DNA of 64,000 nucleotides from Pseudomonas sp. DY-1 (GTDB lineage Bacteria; Pseudomonadota; Gammaproteobacteria; Pseudomonadales; Pseudomonadaceae), in assembly GCF_003626975.1 (NCBI RefSeq), contig NZ_CP032616.1, positions 2,914,001 to 2,978,000 on the forward strand, given 5' to 3'. Made by a program: the position numbers and the translations under genes. Within the stretch, counting starts at the first letter, position 1, and each line of letters begins with the position of its first letter. Below are positions 25,824 through 34,669 of the stretch, piece by piece. Under the pieces are notes generated by a model. That model worked only from the letters and a program-made list of their open reading frames with translations, ran no database searches and had not been told where the DNA came from.

Positions 25824-26600
25824 TCAATCGCCGTAGATATCGAAATCGAAGTACTTGGCCTGGATCGCCTGGTACTTGCCATTCTCACGCAGGGCCTTGA
25901 TTGCGCCATTGAACTTCTCGCGCAGCTCGTTATCACCCTTGCGCACGGCGATCCCGGCGCCTTCGCCGAAGTACTTCGGATCGTTCAGGACCGGCCCAAC
26001 AAACTCGTAGCCCTTGCCGTTATCGGTCTTGAGGAAGCCTTCGTTGAGCGGGAAGACGTCAGCCAGCACACCGTCCAGGCGGCCGGAAAGCACGTCCAGG
26101 TAGATCTCGTTCTGGGTGCTGTAGCGCACGATCTTGATGCCCTTGGGCTCCAGGACCTCGGTGGCGAAGCGATCGGTGGTGGTAGAGCGCTGGGTACCGA
26201 TGGTCTTGCCCACCAGGCTCTTGAATTCCGGGTCGACCGCGGTGCCCTTCTTCATCACCAGGCGCGCCGGGCTGTAGTAGTACTTGCCGGTGAAGTCGAC
26301 GGACTTCTTGCGCTCATCGGTGATGGTCATGGAGGACAGCACCGCGTCCACCTTCTTCACCTTCAGGGAAGGGATCAGGCCATCGAATTCCTGCTCGATC
26401 CACTGGCACTTCACCTTCATTTCCTCGCACATGGCATTGCCAATGTCATAGTCGAAGCCGGCGATCTGCCCTTCCGGGGTCTTGAAGGCGAAAGGTGGAT
26501 AGGCCGCCTCGATGCCGATGCGCAAGGGCTTGTCAGCAGCGAAAACGCTGGAGGCCAGCAGGCTCAGGGCAAGGCTGCCCAGCAGAACGAGTTTCTTCAT
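25824..26600 (-). CDS. Basic amino-acid-type ABC solute-binding protein
   Basis: This 258-residue protein has a signal peptide ([20 protein letters not shown], cut after AFA) and a family 3 binding domain of the HisJ/ArgT/AotJ type ([47 protein letters not shown]). It should bind lysine, arginine, ornithine or histidine in the periplasm. No permease or ATPase gene adjoins it, so it is an orphan that must share a transporter encoded elsewhere. Confidence 0.85.
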   Translation of the reverse strand: MKKLVLLGSLALSLLASSVFAADKPLRIGIEAAYPPFAFKTPEGQIAGFDYDIGNAMCEEMKVKCQWIEQEFDGLIPSLKVKKVDAVLSSMTITDERKKSVDFTGKYYYSPARLVMKKGTAVDPEFKSLVGKTIGTQRSTTTDRFATEVLEPKGIKIVRYSTQNEIYLDVLSGRLDGVLADVFPLNEGFLKTDNGKGYEFVGPVLNDPKYFGEGAGIAVRKGDNELREKFNGAIKALRENGKYQAIQAKYFDFDIYGD

Positions 26601-26962
26601 GGTGCGACTCCCGCATTACGGATGGAGGCTCGCCACATTGCAGGGCAAGCCGGTTCGGAATGGATATTCGAGGCAGAAGAAGGCGCCGCCAGGGCTGGCC
26701 GGCATGGGAATGGAATGAGTAGCTGGCTGTGGATCATCGTGGATGCCGCTAACTTGTACTTGTGAGTCCATACTGGACTCAAATGTACATATCGTCAATC
26801 ACCTATGAAAAAGCCCGGCAAAGGCCAGGCTTGTTCGAACCTTGTAGGAGCGAATTCATTCGCCAAACAGGCCGCAGGCCTGCCATTGGGAGCCCCCCGT
26901 GGGCAGCTACGCTGCCCTTCGCGAATAAATTCGCCTCACAGGAAAAGCAGCCCCGGCCGGGA
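26601..26962. repeat. Intergenic region with REP-like repeats and hairpins
   Basis: This 362-bp gap between two leftward genes holds GTAGGAGCGAATTCATTCGC (from 26844), which recurs near 14162 and 25672, and a partner GCGAATAAATTCGCC (26921-26935). An AAAGCCCGGCAAAGGCCAGGCTT hairpin-like stretch (26812-26834) is also present. These are Pseudomonas REP-type elements. The upstream part should carry the promoter of the binding-protein gene. Confidence 0.5.
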
Positions 26963-27412
26963 TCATTTCCAGCGCTCGGCAGCGGCCTTGTCGCTGCACC
27001 GCCCTTCCACCCAGCGCGGGCCTTCGGCGGTGTCTTCCTTCTTCCAGAAGGGTGCGCGGGTCTTGAGGAAGTCCATGATGAAGTTGCAGGCGTCGAACGC
27101 CGCCTGACGATGGGCGCTGGCTGTACCGACGAAGACGATCGGCTCGCCCGGCTCCAGGCGGCCGATGCGGTGGAGGATATCCACATTGAGCAGCGGCCAG
27201 CGTCCCCGGGCTTCGGCCGCGATTTTCTCCAGGGCTTTCTCGGTCATGCCCGGATAGTGCTCCAGGAACATGCCAGCCACATCCTGGCCATCATTGAAAT
27301 CGCGCACATAGCCGACGAAGCCGACCACCGCGCCAATGCCAACATTGGCCGCGTGCAGCGCGTTGAGTTCAACACCGGGGTCAAAGGCGGTTTCCTGCAC
27401 GCGAATGGCCAT
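26963..27412 (-). CDS. moaE: Molybdopterin synthase catalytic subunit
   Basis: From ATG 27412 the product has 149 residues with MoaE features: GAVVGFVGYVRDFN, LEHYPGMTEKAL, HRIGRLEPGEPIVFVGTASAHRQAAFDAC and the conserved lysine region KTRAPFWKKE. With MoaD it inserts two sulfurs into precursor Z to form molybdopterin in the cytoplasm. It follows moaD after one base. An upstream in-frame start inside moaD is not needed. Confidence 0.92.
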   Translation of the reverse strand: MAIRVQETAFDPGVELNALHAANVGIGAVVGFVGYVRDFNDGQDVAGMFLEHYPGMTEKALEKIAAEARGRWPLLNVDILHRIGRLEPGEPIVFVGTASAHRQAAFDACNFIMDFLKTRAPFWKKEDTAEGPRWVEGRCSDKAAAERWK

Positions 27413-27413
27413 C

Positions 27414-27665
27414 TCAGCCTCCGGTGACCGTCGGGAAGAAGGCGACCTCGTCACCGTCGCTGAGGGCTTCGTCCAGGCTGCAGAGCTCCTGGTTGCGGGC
27501 GCACATCAGGTTCTGTTCGGCGAGGACTTCCCAGACGCCGCCACGGGCCAGCAAGTGCTGGCGCAGATCATCCAGTTTCGCGAACGCCGGGTCACAGTTG
27601 AGCTGCTCGCCTTCGATGCCGAGCGCTTCACGGTAACGGGCGAAATACTGCACGCGAATCATCAT
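27414..27665 (-). CDS. moaD: Molybdopterin synthase sulfur-carrier subunit
   Basis: This 83-residue beta-grasp protein ends in TVTGG, the double glycine that carries the thiocarboxylate sulfur. It starts in a TAATG overlap with the moaC stop (ATG 27665, or 27662). It works with MoaE. It is a distant structural relative of the ubiquitin-like folds at 4 kb, but a clear housekeeping protein. Confidence 0.92.
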   Translation of the reverse strand: MMIRVQYFARYREALGIEGEQLNCDPAFAKLDDLRQHLLARGGVWEVLAEQNLMCARNQELCSLDEALSDGDEVAFFPTVTGG

Positions 27666-28135
27666 TACTCCCCGGCCTGGTAATGGCCGCTCTTGCCGCC
27701 CAACTTTTCCAGCAGGCGTACGTTTTCAATGGTCATGCCGCGATCGACCGCCTTGCACATGTCGTAGATCGTCAGGGCGGCCACGCTGGCGGCGGTCAGC
27801 GCTTCCATTTCCACGCCGGTCTGCCCGGCCAGTTTGCAGCGGGCGACGATACGCACGCAGTCTTCCCCTTCCGCTGCCAGATCTACCTTGACGCTGGTGA
27901 GCATCAATGGGTGACACAGTGGAATGAGATCGGAGGTCTTTTTTGCCGCCTGGATGCCGGCAATGCGCGCCACGGCGAACACGTCGCCCTTGGGGTGGCC
28001 GCCGGACTGGATCATGGCGAGGGTTTCCGGGCGCATGCGCACACGGGCTTCGGCCGTCGCTTCACGGGAGGTCACCGCCTTGTCGGTGACGTCGACCATG
28101 TTGGCGCGGCCCTGGGCATCGAGATGGGTAAGCAC
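27665..28135 (-). CDS. moaC: Cyclic pyranopterin monophosphate synthase MoaC
   Basis: The start is GTG 28135 with AAGGAG nine bases upstream, giving 156 residues. It contains [20 protein letters not shown], the PLCHPL motif ([10 protein letters not shown]) and [20 protein letters not shown], all hallmarks of MoaC. It completes the MoaA product into precursor Z in molybdenum cofactor synthesis. It is the first gene of moaC-moaD-moaE; moaA is elsewhere. Confidence 0.93.
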   Translation of the reverse strand: MLTHLDAQGRANMVDVTDKAVTSREATAEARVRMRPETLAMIQSGGHPKGDVFAVARIAGIQAAKKTSDLIPLCHPLMLTSVKVDLAAEGEDCVRIVARCKLAGQTGVEMEALTAASVAALTIYDMCKAVDRGMTIENVRLLEKLGGKSGHYQAGE

Positions 28136-28177
28136 TAAAAGTCTCCTTGGACAGGAGACAGATTGTATACAGAAATC

Positions 28178-28207
28178 CCCGCCGGGCGGCAGCTGCCGCC
28201 CGGCGGG
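28178..28207. terminator. Perfect 30-bp palindrome between moaC and the PhoH-type gene
   Basis: CCCGCCGGGCGGCAG is followed directly by its reverse complement CTGCCGCCCGGCGGG with no spacer. In RNA it would fold into a very stable hairpin. It lies nine bases after the PhoH-type stop on the minus strand and 42 bases before moaC, so it probably ends the PhoH transcript. It lacks a T-run on either side. Confidence 0.6.
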
Positions 28208-28216
28208 AGTCGAGGG

Positions 28217-29608
28217 TCACATATGAGCTTCGGCGTACTCGGCCAGCACGGAACGCGGCACGCCCTGGAGGGTGATGTGCACGCCGTGGGGGAAGTCCTT
28301 GAAGCGTTCGGTCAGGTAGGTCAGGCCCGAGCTGGGGGCGGAAAGGTAAGGGGTATCGATCTGCGCCAGGTTGCCCAGGCAGATCACCTTGGACCCGGTG
28401 CCCGCACGAGTGATGATGGTTTTCATCTGGTGCGGCGTCAGGTTCTGGCACTCGTCGATGATGATCAGGCTTTGCTGGAAGCTGCGGCCACGGATGTAGT
28501 TCAGGGATTTGAACTGCAGTGGCACCTTGCTGAGGATGTAGTCCACGCTGCCATGGGTGTTCTCATCATCCATGTGCAGGGCTTCGAGGTTGTCGGTGAT
28601 CGCACCCAGCCAGGGCTCCATCTTCTCCGCCTCGGTACCGGGCAGGAAGCCAATTTCCTGGTCCAGGCCCTGCACGCTGCGGGTGGCGATGATGCGCCGG
28701 TAGCGCTTGCTGACCATGGTCTGCTCGATGGCAGCGGCCAGCGCCAGGATGGTCTTGCCCGAACCCGCCGCGCCGCTGAGGTTGACCAGATGGATATCCG
28801 GGTCAAGCAGCGCGTAGAGCGCCAGCGCCTGGTACACGTCGCGCGGACGCAAGCCCCAGGCTTCCTGGTGTAACAGCGGTTCCTGATGCAGGTCGAGGAT
28901 CAGCAGCTCATCGGCCTTGATGCCCTTGATCCAGCCCACGAAACCCTGCTCGTCGACGATGAACTCGTTGACGTGCACTGCCGGCAGGTTGTCGGTGAGC
29001 TGCACACGATGCCAGGTACGTCCATGGTCCTGGCGCGTCTCCACCTTGCTCACACGATCCCAGAACGACCCAGGCATGTCGTGGTAGCCACGGGACAGCA
29101 GGGAGACATCATCCACCAACTGGTCGGTGTGGTAGTCCTCCGAGTCGATCCCGCAGGCGCGCGCTTTCAGGCGCATGTTGATGTCCTTGGTCACCAGCAC
29201 CACGGACATGCCCGGCCTGCGGCTCTTCAGCTCCACCAGTTGGTTGATGATCTTGTTGTCGTTGAGGTCTTCAGGCAGCCAGGTGATGGGAGCTGCGTGT
29301 TTGCTCATGAGAATCGAGAGGAAGCCGCAGGGGCCGCTTTTCTCTCGCTGGATGGGTACTCCGTGCTCCACTTCCTCAGGGGTGGCACCGCTGAGGATCT
29401 TGTCGATGTTACGGATGGCCTGTCTGCATTCAGCGGCAACACCCTGCTTGCCAGTCTTCAGCTTGTCCAGTTCCTCCAGCACGGTCATCGGAATGGCCAC
29501 GTGGTGTTCCTGGAAATTGAACAATGCGTTGGGATCGTGGATCAGGACGTTGGTGTCGAGCGCGTACAAGGTTGGAGCGGTAGGGCGGGAGCGTCCGTGG
29601 TCATCCAT
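28217..29608 (-). CDS. PhoH-family PIN-ATPase (YlaK type)
   Basis: In this 463-residue protein, residues 10-150 are a PIN nuclease domain (YALDTNVLIHDP, VTKDINMRLKA, GIDSEDYHTD). Residues about 240-460 are a PhoH-type P-loop ATPase (GAAGSGKTILALA, IIDECQNLTPHQMKTIITRAG). Such PIN-PhoH proteins are proposed RNA helicase-nucleases. It is a single gene, ended by the 30-bp palindrome. Confidence 0.88.
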   Translation of the reverse strand: MDDHGRSRPTAPTLYALDTNVLIHDPNALFNFQEHHVAIPMTVLEELDKLKTGKQGVAAECRQAIRNIDKILSGATPEEVEHGVPIQREKSGPCGFLSILMSKHAAPITWLPEDLNDNKIINQLVELKSRRPGMSVVLVTKDINMRLKARACGIDSEDYHTDQLVDDVSLLSRGYHDMPGSFWDRVSKVETRQDHGRTWHRVQLTDNLPAVHVNEFIVDEQGFVGWIKGIKADELLILDLHQEPLLHQEAWGLRPRDVYQALALYALLDPDIHLVNLSGAAGSGKTILALAAAIEQTMVSKRYRRIIATRSVQGLDQEIGFLPGTEAEKMEPWLGAITDNLEALHMDDENTHGSVDYILSKVPLQFKSLNYIRGRSFQQSLIIIDECQNLTPHQMKTIITRAGTGSKVICLGNLAQIDTPYLSAPSSGLTYLTERFKDFPHGVHITLQGVPRSVLAEYAEAHM

Positions 29609-30026
29609 ACTCGGTCACCTTCTTATAGGGCCAGGCGACGGAATGCCAAGGAGGCGCTCCGCCGCGGAGGGCCGCCGACCTCCCCGCTCCGGGTCGTACC
29701 GGTAGGGAGAAGGTGCCAACAAGGTGAGGGCCGATGGCCGCCACCTGTCTGCAGGGTTCGGCGGTCTGATTTGTTAATACTCCATTCGGGATGACAGAAA
29801 AAAGAACTTTTTTGCCTGTACGAGTCTTTTTTCACAGCAAGACAAAAAGCCCTTGGCGTGTAGGAAAGCGCCCGTTAAAGTCGAAAGTCCCCTCCCCCGA
29901 ATTTTCCCGATTTTTCTGACCTTGGCGGCGAATCCGCGCCTGCATCCAACCTGCCTATCGGCGGGATAGGTGGAGCCAACCGACGCAAATCCCTAGAATC
30001 GTCCCGTTCCCGAAGGAGACGATTCA
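29609..30026. other. Divergent intergenic region between the PhoH-type gene and yaaA
   Basis: 418 bp without a gene. It has GC-rich imperfect hairpins near 29650-29760 and AT-rich tracts with runs of A and T near 29798-29850, likely upstream regions of the two divergent genes. A strong GAAGGAGAC ribosome site precedes yaaA. No clear sigma-70 pair stands out. Confidence 0.45.
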
Positions 30027-30806
30027 ATGCTGTTGGTGATTTCCCCCGCCAAGACCCTGGACTACGAGACCCCACCGGTCACTTCGCGCTTCACTCAGCC
30101 GGAGTACCTCGATCACGCCCAGGAGCTGATCCAGCAACTGCGCGAACTCAGTCCCGCGCAGATCGCCGAGCTGATGCACCTGTCCGACAAGCTCGCCGGC
30201 CTCAACGCCGCGCGCTACGGCAGCTGGCACCCGGACTTCACTCCAGGCAATGCCAAGCAGGCCTTGCTGGCCTTCAAGGGCGACGTCTACACCGGCCTCA
30301 ACGCCGAAGACTTCGTTGAGGCCGACTTCGACTTCGCCCAGCAGCACCTGCGTATGCTCTCCGGCCTCTATGGCCTGCTGAGGCCGCTGGACCTGATGCA
30401 GCCCTATCGCCTGGAAATGGGCACCAAGCTGGCAAACGCCCGCGGCAAGGACCTCTATGCCTTCTGGGGTGAGCGCATCAGCGGCTGGCTGAATGAAGCC
30501 CTCGCAGCCCAGGGTGACGACATCTTGCTCAACCTCGCTTCCAACGAGTACTTCAGCTCGGTGAAGCGCAAGGCCCTGAACGCCCGCATCATCGATACCG
30601 AGTTCAAGGACCTGAAGAACGGCCAGTACAAGATCATCAGCTTCTACGCCAAGAAGGCCCGCGGCCTGATGGCCCGCTACGTGATCAAGGAGCGCCTGCA
30701 GGACCCCGCCGGCCTGAAGGACTTCAGCTATCAGGGCTACCGCTACTCGGCGGAGCACTCCAAGCCTGACAGCCTGGTGTTCCTGCGAGACCAGCCCCAG
30801 GACTGA
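30027..30806 (+). CDS. yaaA: Peroxide-stress protein YaaA
   Basis: The 259-residue YaaA (DUF328) protein is seen from [18 protein letters not shown] onward, with [23 protein letters not shown] and [11 protein letters not shown] as family motifs. YaaA lowers free iron under hydrogen peroxide and so limits DNA damage. The start has AAGGAGA at good spacing. A terminator follows, which separates it from the alginate promoter region. Confidence 0.92.
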   Translation: MLLVISPAKTLDYETPPVTSRFTQPEYLDHAQELIQQLRELSPAQIAELMHLSDKLAGLNAARYGSWHPDFTPGNAKQALLAFKGDVYTGLNAEDFVEADFDFAQQHLRMLSGLYGLLRPLDLMQPYRLEMGTKLANARGKDLYAFWGERISGWLNEALAAQGDDILLNLASNEYFSSVKRKALNARIIDTEFKDLKNGQYKIISFYAKKARGLMARYVIKERLQDPAGLKDFSYQGYRYSAEHSKPDSLVFLRDQPQD

Positions 30807-30813
30807 CCCCACG

Positions 30814-30837
30814 AACCCCGCCATCCGGCGGGGTTTT
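30814..30837 (+). terminator. Terminator of yaaA
   Basis: A 9-bp stem AACCCCGCC / GGCGGGGTT with an ATCC loop is followed by TTCGTTT, seven bases after the yaaA stop. Confidence 0.85.
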
Positions 30838-30985
30838 CGTTTGTGCCTCGCGCATTCCCAGGGGCGCCATGCGCACCGCTCCCATTCCCTCGCGGCGCAA
30901 GATCCGCTGATGTGCGCAGCGCACCCCTACCTCTGCGCGATGCCATTCAATGGCCATCGCAATTTCAATATCACTTCAAGATCAT

Positions 30986-31069
30986 ATGCGTGGCACAAGT
31001 TTGCCTTTGATACTGGCCAACTTGTTTTCTTGATAGTGGCCAAGTTGCCCCGCGATAGTGGCCAAGTTG
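30986..31069. promoter_or_regulatory. Tandem 16-bp repeats upstream of the algD promoter
   Basis: GATAGTGGCCAAGTTG occurs at 31032-31047 and 31054-31069, with a two-mismatch copy GATACTGGCCAACTTG at 31009-31024 and a weaker copy from 30986. Spacing is 23, 23 and 22 bases, about two helical turns, so bound proteins would line up on one DNA face. They end 39 bases before the AlgU-type -35 box. This looks like an activator or silencer array for algD. The GGCCA core is reminiscent of AmrZ sites, but the binder is not known to me. Confidence 0.6.
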
Positions 31070-31108
31070 CAAAATGCAATCACCGATAAATTGCAAACTG
31101 CATGATTG

Positions 31109-31136
31109 GAACTTTTCCCGGGCGCGCCAACTCTGA
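31109..31136 (+). promoter_or_regulatory. AlgU (sigma-22)-type promoter of the alginate operon
   Basis: GAACTT (31109-31114), a 17-base spacer and TCTGA (31132-31136) match the known AlgU consensus GAACTT-N16/17-TCTGA. It lies about 455 bp before algD, leaving a long untranslated leader, as in P. aeruginosa. It implies envelope-stress (AlgU/MucA) control of the operon. Confidence 0.8.
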
Positions 31137-31193
31137 GAATGCCACGAGCCTTACACGGGGCGTAGTCAAAAAACTGCAATAAGCAAAATCAGG

Positions 31194-31202
31194 GACGAAC
31201 GG
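31194..31202 (-). promoter_or_regulatory. AlgR-type binding box
   Basis: GACGAACGG is the exact reverse complement of the AlgR core CCGTTCGTC. It lies some 58 bases after the AlgU -10 box, so inside the transcribed leader. P. aeruginosa algD has several AlgR sites; I see only this perfect one here. Confidence 0.55.
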
Positions 31203-31245
31203 TAGGAACTATCCGAAAAGATGGACACTCATACCCCCGTGACTT

Positions 31246-31319
31246 AATTCTTCACACCATATTTCGGTGTGATCTCAAACTGCCTTGAAAACTATCGGCG
31301 CGAGCCGAGGGGTAGTTTT
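31246..31319 (+). promoter_or_regulatory. Structured leader of algD
   Basis: Two hairpins can form in the leader: CACACC / GGTGTG around ATATTTC (about 31252-31272), and AAAACTA / TAGTTTT (31288-31319) enclosing CGGC-GCGA-GCCG. Structured leaders can affect mRNA stability or RsmA-type control; that role is inference. Confidence 0.45.
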
Positions 31320-31591
31320 TATCTGGCGAAAGCCAAATAAGTTAGTTAAGGAGAAGCGCAACAAACTCGACCTACTGGACAAAACCAACGAGCCAGAGCC
31401 CACGCGGCGATCAGCTCAGGACTCTACCCGGGCAAGCAATACGACATGCCCAGTTCAGGCGCCCTAACTTTGGCGTCCGGTATTACTCATGCCTGTGCAC
31501 TTTAAAGTTGCAACTGCGACATAAAGGTGCAAACGGAAGTGACACTAACGTCACATATTAAACAGCGTGCTTAAAGGACGAGGTGAATACG

Positions 31592-32902
31592 ATGCGAATC
31601 AGCATCTTCGGTTTGGGCTATGTTGGTGCAGTGTGCGCCGGCTGCCTCTCTGCTCGTGGTCATGAAGTTGTCGGTGTCGACGTTTCTCAGACCAAGATCG
31701 ACCTGATCAACAATGGCAAATCGCCCATTGTCGAACCGGGTCTGGAAGAACTTCTGCAGCAAGGCGTGAAGAGTGGCCGCCTGCGCGGAACTACCGATGT
31801 CGCCGGTGCCGTTCGCGATACCCAGGTTTCCTTCATTTGCGTCGGCACTCCGAGCAAGAAGAACGGCGACCTGTCGCTGGACTACATCGAGGGCGTCTGC
31901 CGCGAGATCGGCTTCGCCCTGCGCGACAAGGCCGATCGCCACACCGTGGTAGTCCGCAGCACCGTGCTGCCGGGCACCGTGAAGAACGTGGTGATCCCGA
32001 TCATCGAAGACTGCTCCGGCAAGAAGGCCGGCGTGGACTTCGGCGTAGCGGTGAACCCCGAGTTCCTGCGCGAGAGCACCGCGATCAAGGACTACGACTA
32101 CCCACCCATGACCGTCATCGGCGAGCTGGACAAGGCTGCTGGCGACGTCCTGGAAACCCTGTACCGCGAGCTCGACGCCCCGATCATCCGCAAGGACATC
32201 GAAGTGGCGGAAATGATCAAGTACACCTGCAACGTATGGCACGCGGCCAAGGTCACCTTCGCCAATGAGATCGGCAACATCGCCAAGGCGGTTGGCGTCG
32301 ATGGCCGCGAGGTGATGGACGTGGTCTGCCAGGACAACAAGCTCAACCTGTCCAAGTACTACATGCGTCCCGGCTTCGCCTTCGGCGGTTCCTGCCTGCC
32401 CAAGGACGTGCGTGCGCTGAACTACCGCGCCACTTCGCTGGACGTGGAGTCCCCGCTGATCGGCTCGCTGATGCGCAGCAACGCCGGCCAGGTACAGAAA
32501 GCCTTCGACATCATCTCCAGCCATGACAAGCGCAAGGTCGCTCTGCTCGGTCTGTCCTTCAAGGCGGGTACCGATGACCTGCGCGAAAGCCCCCTGGTGG
32601 AGCTGGCCGAGATGCTGATCGGCAAGGGTTTCGACCTCAGCATCTACGATCGCAACGTCGAGTACGCCCGCGTCCACGGCGCCAACAAGGACTACATCGA
32701 GTCGAAGATCCCCCACGTGTCCTCGTTGCTGGACAGCAACTTCGACTCGGTGGTCGACAAGGCCGACATCATCGTCCTGGGCAACCGTGACGAGCTGTTC
32801 GCCCCGCTGGCCCAACAGGCTCCAGCCGGCAAGCAGGTGATCGACCTGGTGGGCTTCATGCCCAAGGGCACCCAAGGCAACGCCGAGGGGATCTGCTGGT
32901 AA
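31592..32902 (+). CDS. algD: GDP-mannose 6-dehydrogenase
   Basis: The start ATG 31592 (MRISIFGLGYVGAVCAGCLS) has AAAGGACGAGG upstream and gives 436 residues, the usual AlgD length. It contains the NAD-binding GLGYVG and the catalytic cysteine in FGGSCLPKDV. It oxidises GDP-mannose to GDP-mannuronic acid, the committed step of alginate synthesis, in the cytoplasm. It is the first gene of the twelve-gene operon. Unlike most later genes it is separated from alg8 by 256 bp. Confidence 0.96.
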   Translation: MRISIFGLGYVGAVCAGCLSARGHEVVGVDVSQTKIDLINNGKSPIVEPGLEELLQQGVKSGRLRGTTDVAGAVRDTQVSFICVGTPSKKNGDLSLDYIEGVCREIGFALRDKADRHTVVVRSTVLPGTVKNVVIPIIEDCSGKKAGVDFGVAVNPEFLRESTAIKDYDYPPMTVIGELDKAAGDVLETLYRELDAPIIRKDIEVAEMIKYTCNVWHAAKVTFANEIGNIAKAVGVDGREVMDVVCQDNKLNLSKYYMRPGFAFGGSCLPKDVRALNYRATSLDVESPLIGSLMRSNAGQVQKAFDIISSHDKRKVALLGLSFKAGTDDLRESPLVELAEMLIGKGFDLSIYDRNVEYARVHGANKDYIESKIPHVSSLLDSNFDSVVDKADIIVLGNRDELFAPLAQQAPAGKQVIDLVGFMPKGTQGNAEGICW

Positions 32903-33158
32903 GAACCTGCTTGCGATCCGCTGCGCGTCGGAATAACTGCGTTGAAAATGGCTTCGGAAAGCCGCTTGCGGCTAACGCGCTTTAGCGCGGCCCGAAGGGC
33001 GAGCAGAGCGAGTAATGCTCATTTACCACTCGTAAATTCCGCTTCCTCAACCATTTTCGCCTTGTTCTTCTCTAGCTCGCGAGATCGTAAACAGGTTCTG
33101 AGCGCCCTGCCCCCTTCCCTCGGGAAGGGGGCATCCGCAACGATCCCAGGACGACTCT
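32903..33158. repeat. Repeat-type insert between algD and alg8
   Basis: This 256-bp spacer holds inverted segments such as AAGCCGCTTGCGGCTAACGC and GCGCTTTAGCGCGGC (about 32955-33000), then a CCCCCTTCCC-TC-GGGAAGGGGG hairpin (33109-33130). It looks like an intergenic repeat of the kind found in several Pseudomonas genomes rather than coding DNA. A hairpin here may lower expression of genes downstream of algD or stabilise the algD mRNA. Confidence 0.5.
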
Positions 33159-34640
33159 ATGGACAAGATCAAGCATGGCCTGCTCGAAGCCTCGGGCTGG
33201 CTGTTCTACCTCCTCGCACTGATGCTGCTGGCACTGGCACTGCCGAAGTCCGTATTCGACCCCGATTCGAAGCACTTCCTGCTGCTGATCGGGGCTGTGG
33301 GCATCTGGCGCTATTCCATGGGCGCCCTGCACTTCGTGCGCGGCACGCTGTTCCTCTACTTCGTCTACCCCTGGTACAAGCGGCGCCTGGCCAAACTCGG
33401 CAACGCAGCGGACCCGTCCCACGTATTCCTGATGGTGACGAGCTTCCGCATCGAGGCCCTGACCACCGCCATGGTCTACCGCTCGGTGATCCAGGAAGCC
33501 ATCGACTGCGGCTACCCGACCACTGTTGTCTGCTCCATCGTCGAGCTGTCCGATGAGCTGCTGGTGAAGAACCTCTGGACGAAGCTCGCACCGCCGCCGC
33601 GAGTCAAGCTGGACTTCGTGCGTATTCCCGGCACCGGCAAGCGCGATGGCCTGGCCTACGGTTTCCGCGCCATTTCGCGGCAACTGCCGGACTCGAACGC
33701 GGTCGTGGCGGTGATCGACGGCGACACGGTGCTGGCCGAAGGCGTTGTGAAGAAGACCGTGCCCTGGTTCAAGCTCTTCCCGAATGTCGGCGGCCTGACC
33801 ACCAACGAGTTCTGCGAGGTACGCGGCAGCTACATCATGAGCGAGTGGCACAAGCTGCGGTTCGCCCAGCGCCACCTCAACATGTGCTCGATGGCACTCT
33901 CCAAGCGTGTGCTGACCATGACCGGGCGGATGTCGGTCTTCCGTGCCAGCGTGGTGACCGATCCGGACTTCATCGCCGACGTGGAAAGCGATCACCTGGA
34001 CCACTGGCGTCTGGGTCGTTTCCAGTTCCTCACCGGTGACGACAAGTCCAGTTGGTACAGCTTGATGCGCCTGGGCTACGACACCTTCTACGTTCCGGAT
34101 GCCGCCATCAACACCGTCGAGCACCCGCCGGAGAAGAGCTTCATCAAGGCCAGCCGCAAGCTGATGTTCCGCTGGTACGGCAACAACCTGCGGCAGAACT
34201 CCCGCGCCCTCGCGCTCGGCCCACGTCGCCTCGGCTGGTTCACCACCGTGGTGCTGGCCGACCAGCGTGCGTCGATGTGGACCTGCCTGCTGGGTCTGGC
34301 CGTGGCCATCATCGCCAGCCTGAAGTACAGCATCGCCTACCTGCTGGTGTACCTCCTGTGGATCGGCCTCACCCGTTTCGTCCTGACCCTGCTGCTCAGC
34401 ATTACGGGGCACCGGATCGGACCGGCCTACCCCTTGATCCTCTATTACAACCAGATCGTCGGGGCCCTGGTGAAGATCTACGTCTTCTTCCGCCTCGACC
34501 AGCAGTCCTGGACCCGCCAGAACACCAAGCTCAACCGTGACCTCGCGAGCTTCTCGCGCTGGTTCAACACCTGGTCCTCACGCGCCATGACCTTCTCCGC
34601 AACCAGCGTATTCATCGCCACGTTGCTGGCGATCGTGTGA
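33159..34640 (+). CDS. alg8: Alginate polymerase Alg8 (GT2 glycosyltransferase)
   Basis: This 493-residue inner-membrane protein has membrane helices at both ends and a GT2 domain in the middle ([28 protein letters not shown]). It joins mannuronic acid from GDP-mannuronate into the chain, with Alg44 as co-polymerase. Length matches the P. aeruginosa protein (494). alg44 follows after 29 bases. Confidence 0.95.
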   Translation: MDKIKHGLLEASGWLFYLLALMLLALALPKSVFDPDSKHFLLLIGAVGIWRYSMGALHFVRGTLFLYFVYPWYKRRLAKLGNAADPSHVFLMVTSFRIEALTTAMVYRSVIQEAIDCGYPTTVVCSIVELSDELLVKNLWTKLAPPPRVKLDFVRIPGTGKRDGLAYGFRAISRQLPDSNAVVAVIDGDTVLAEGVVKKTVPWFKLFPNVGGLTTNEFCEVRGSYIMSEWHKLRFAQRHLNMCSMALSKRVLTMTGRMSVFRASVVTDPDFIADVESDHLDHWRLGRFQFLTGDDKSSWYSLMRLGYDTFYVPDAAINTVEHPPEKSFIKASRKLMFRWYGNNLRQNSRALALGPRRLGWFTTVVLADQRASMWTCLLGLAVAIIASLKYSIAYLLVYLLWIGLTRFVLTLLLSITGHRIGPAYPLILYYNQIVGALVKIYVFFRLDQQSWTRQNTKLNRDLASFSRWFNTWSSRAMTFSATSVFIATLLAIV

Positions 34641-34669
34641 GCACAAGGAACCTGACAGGAATCGAAGCC

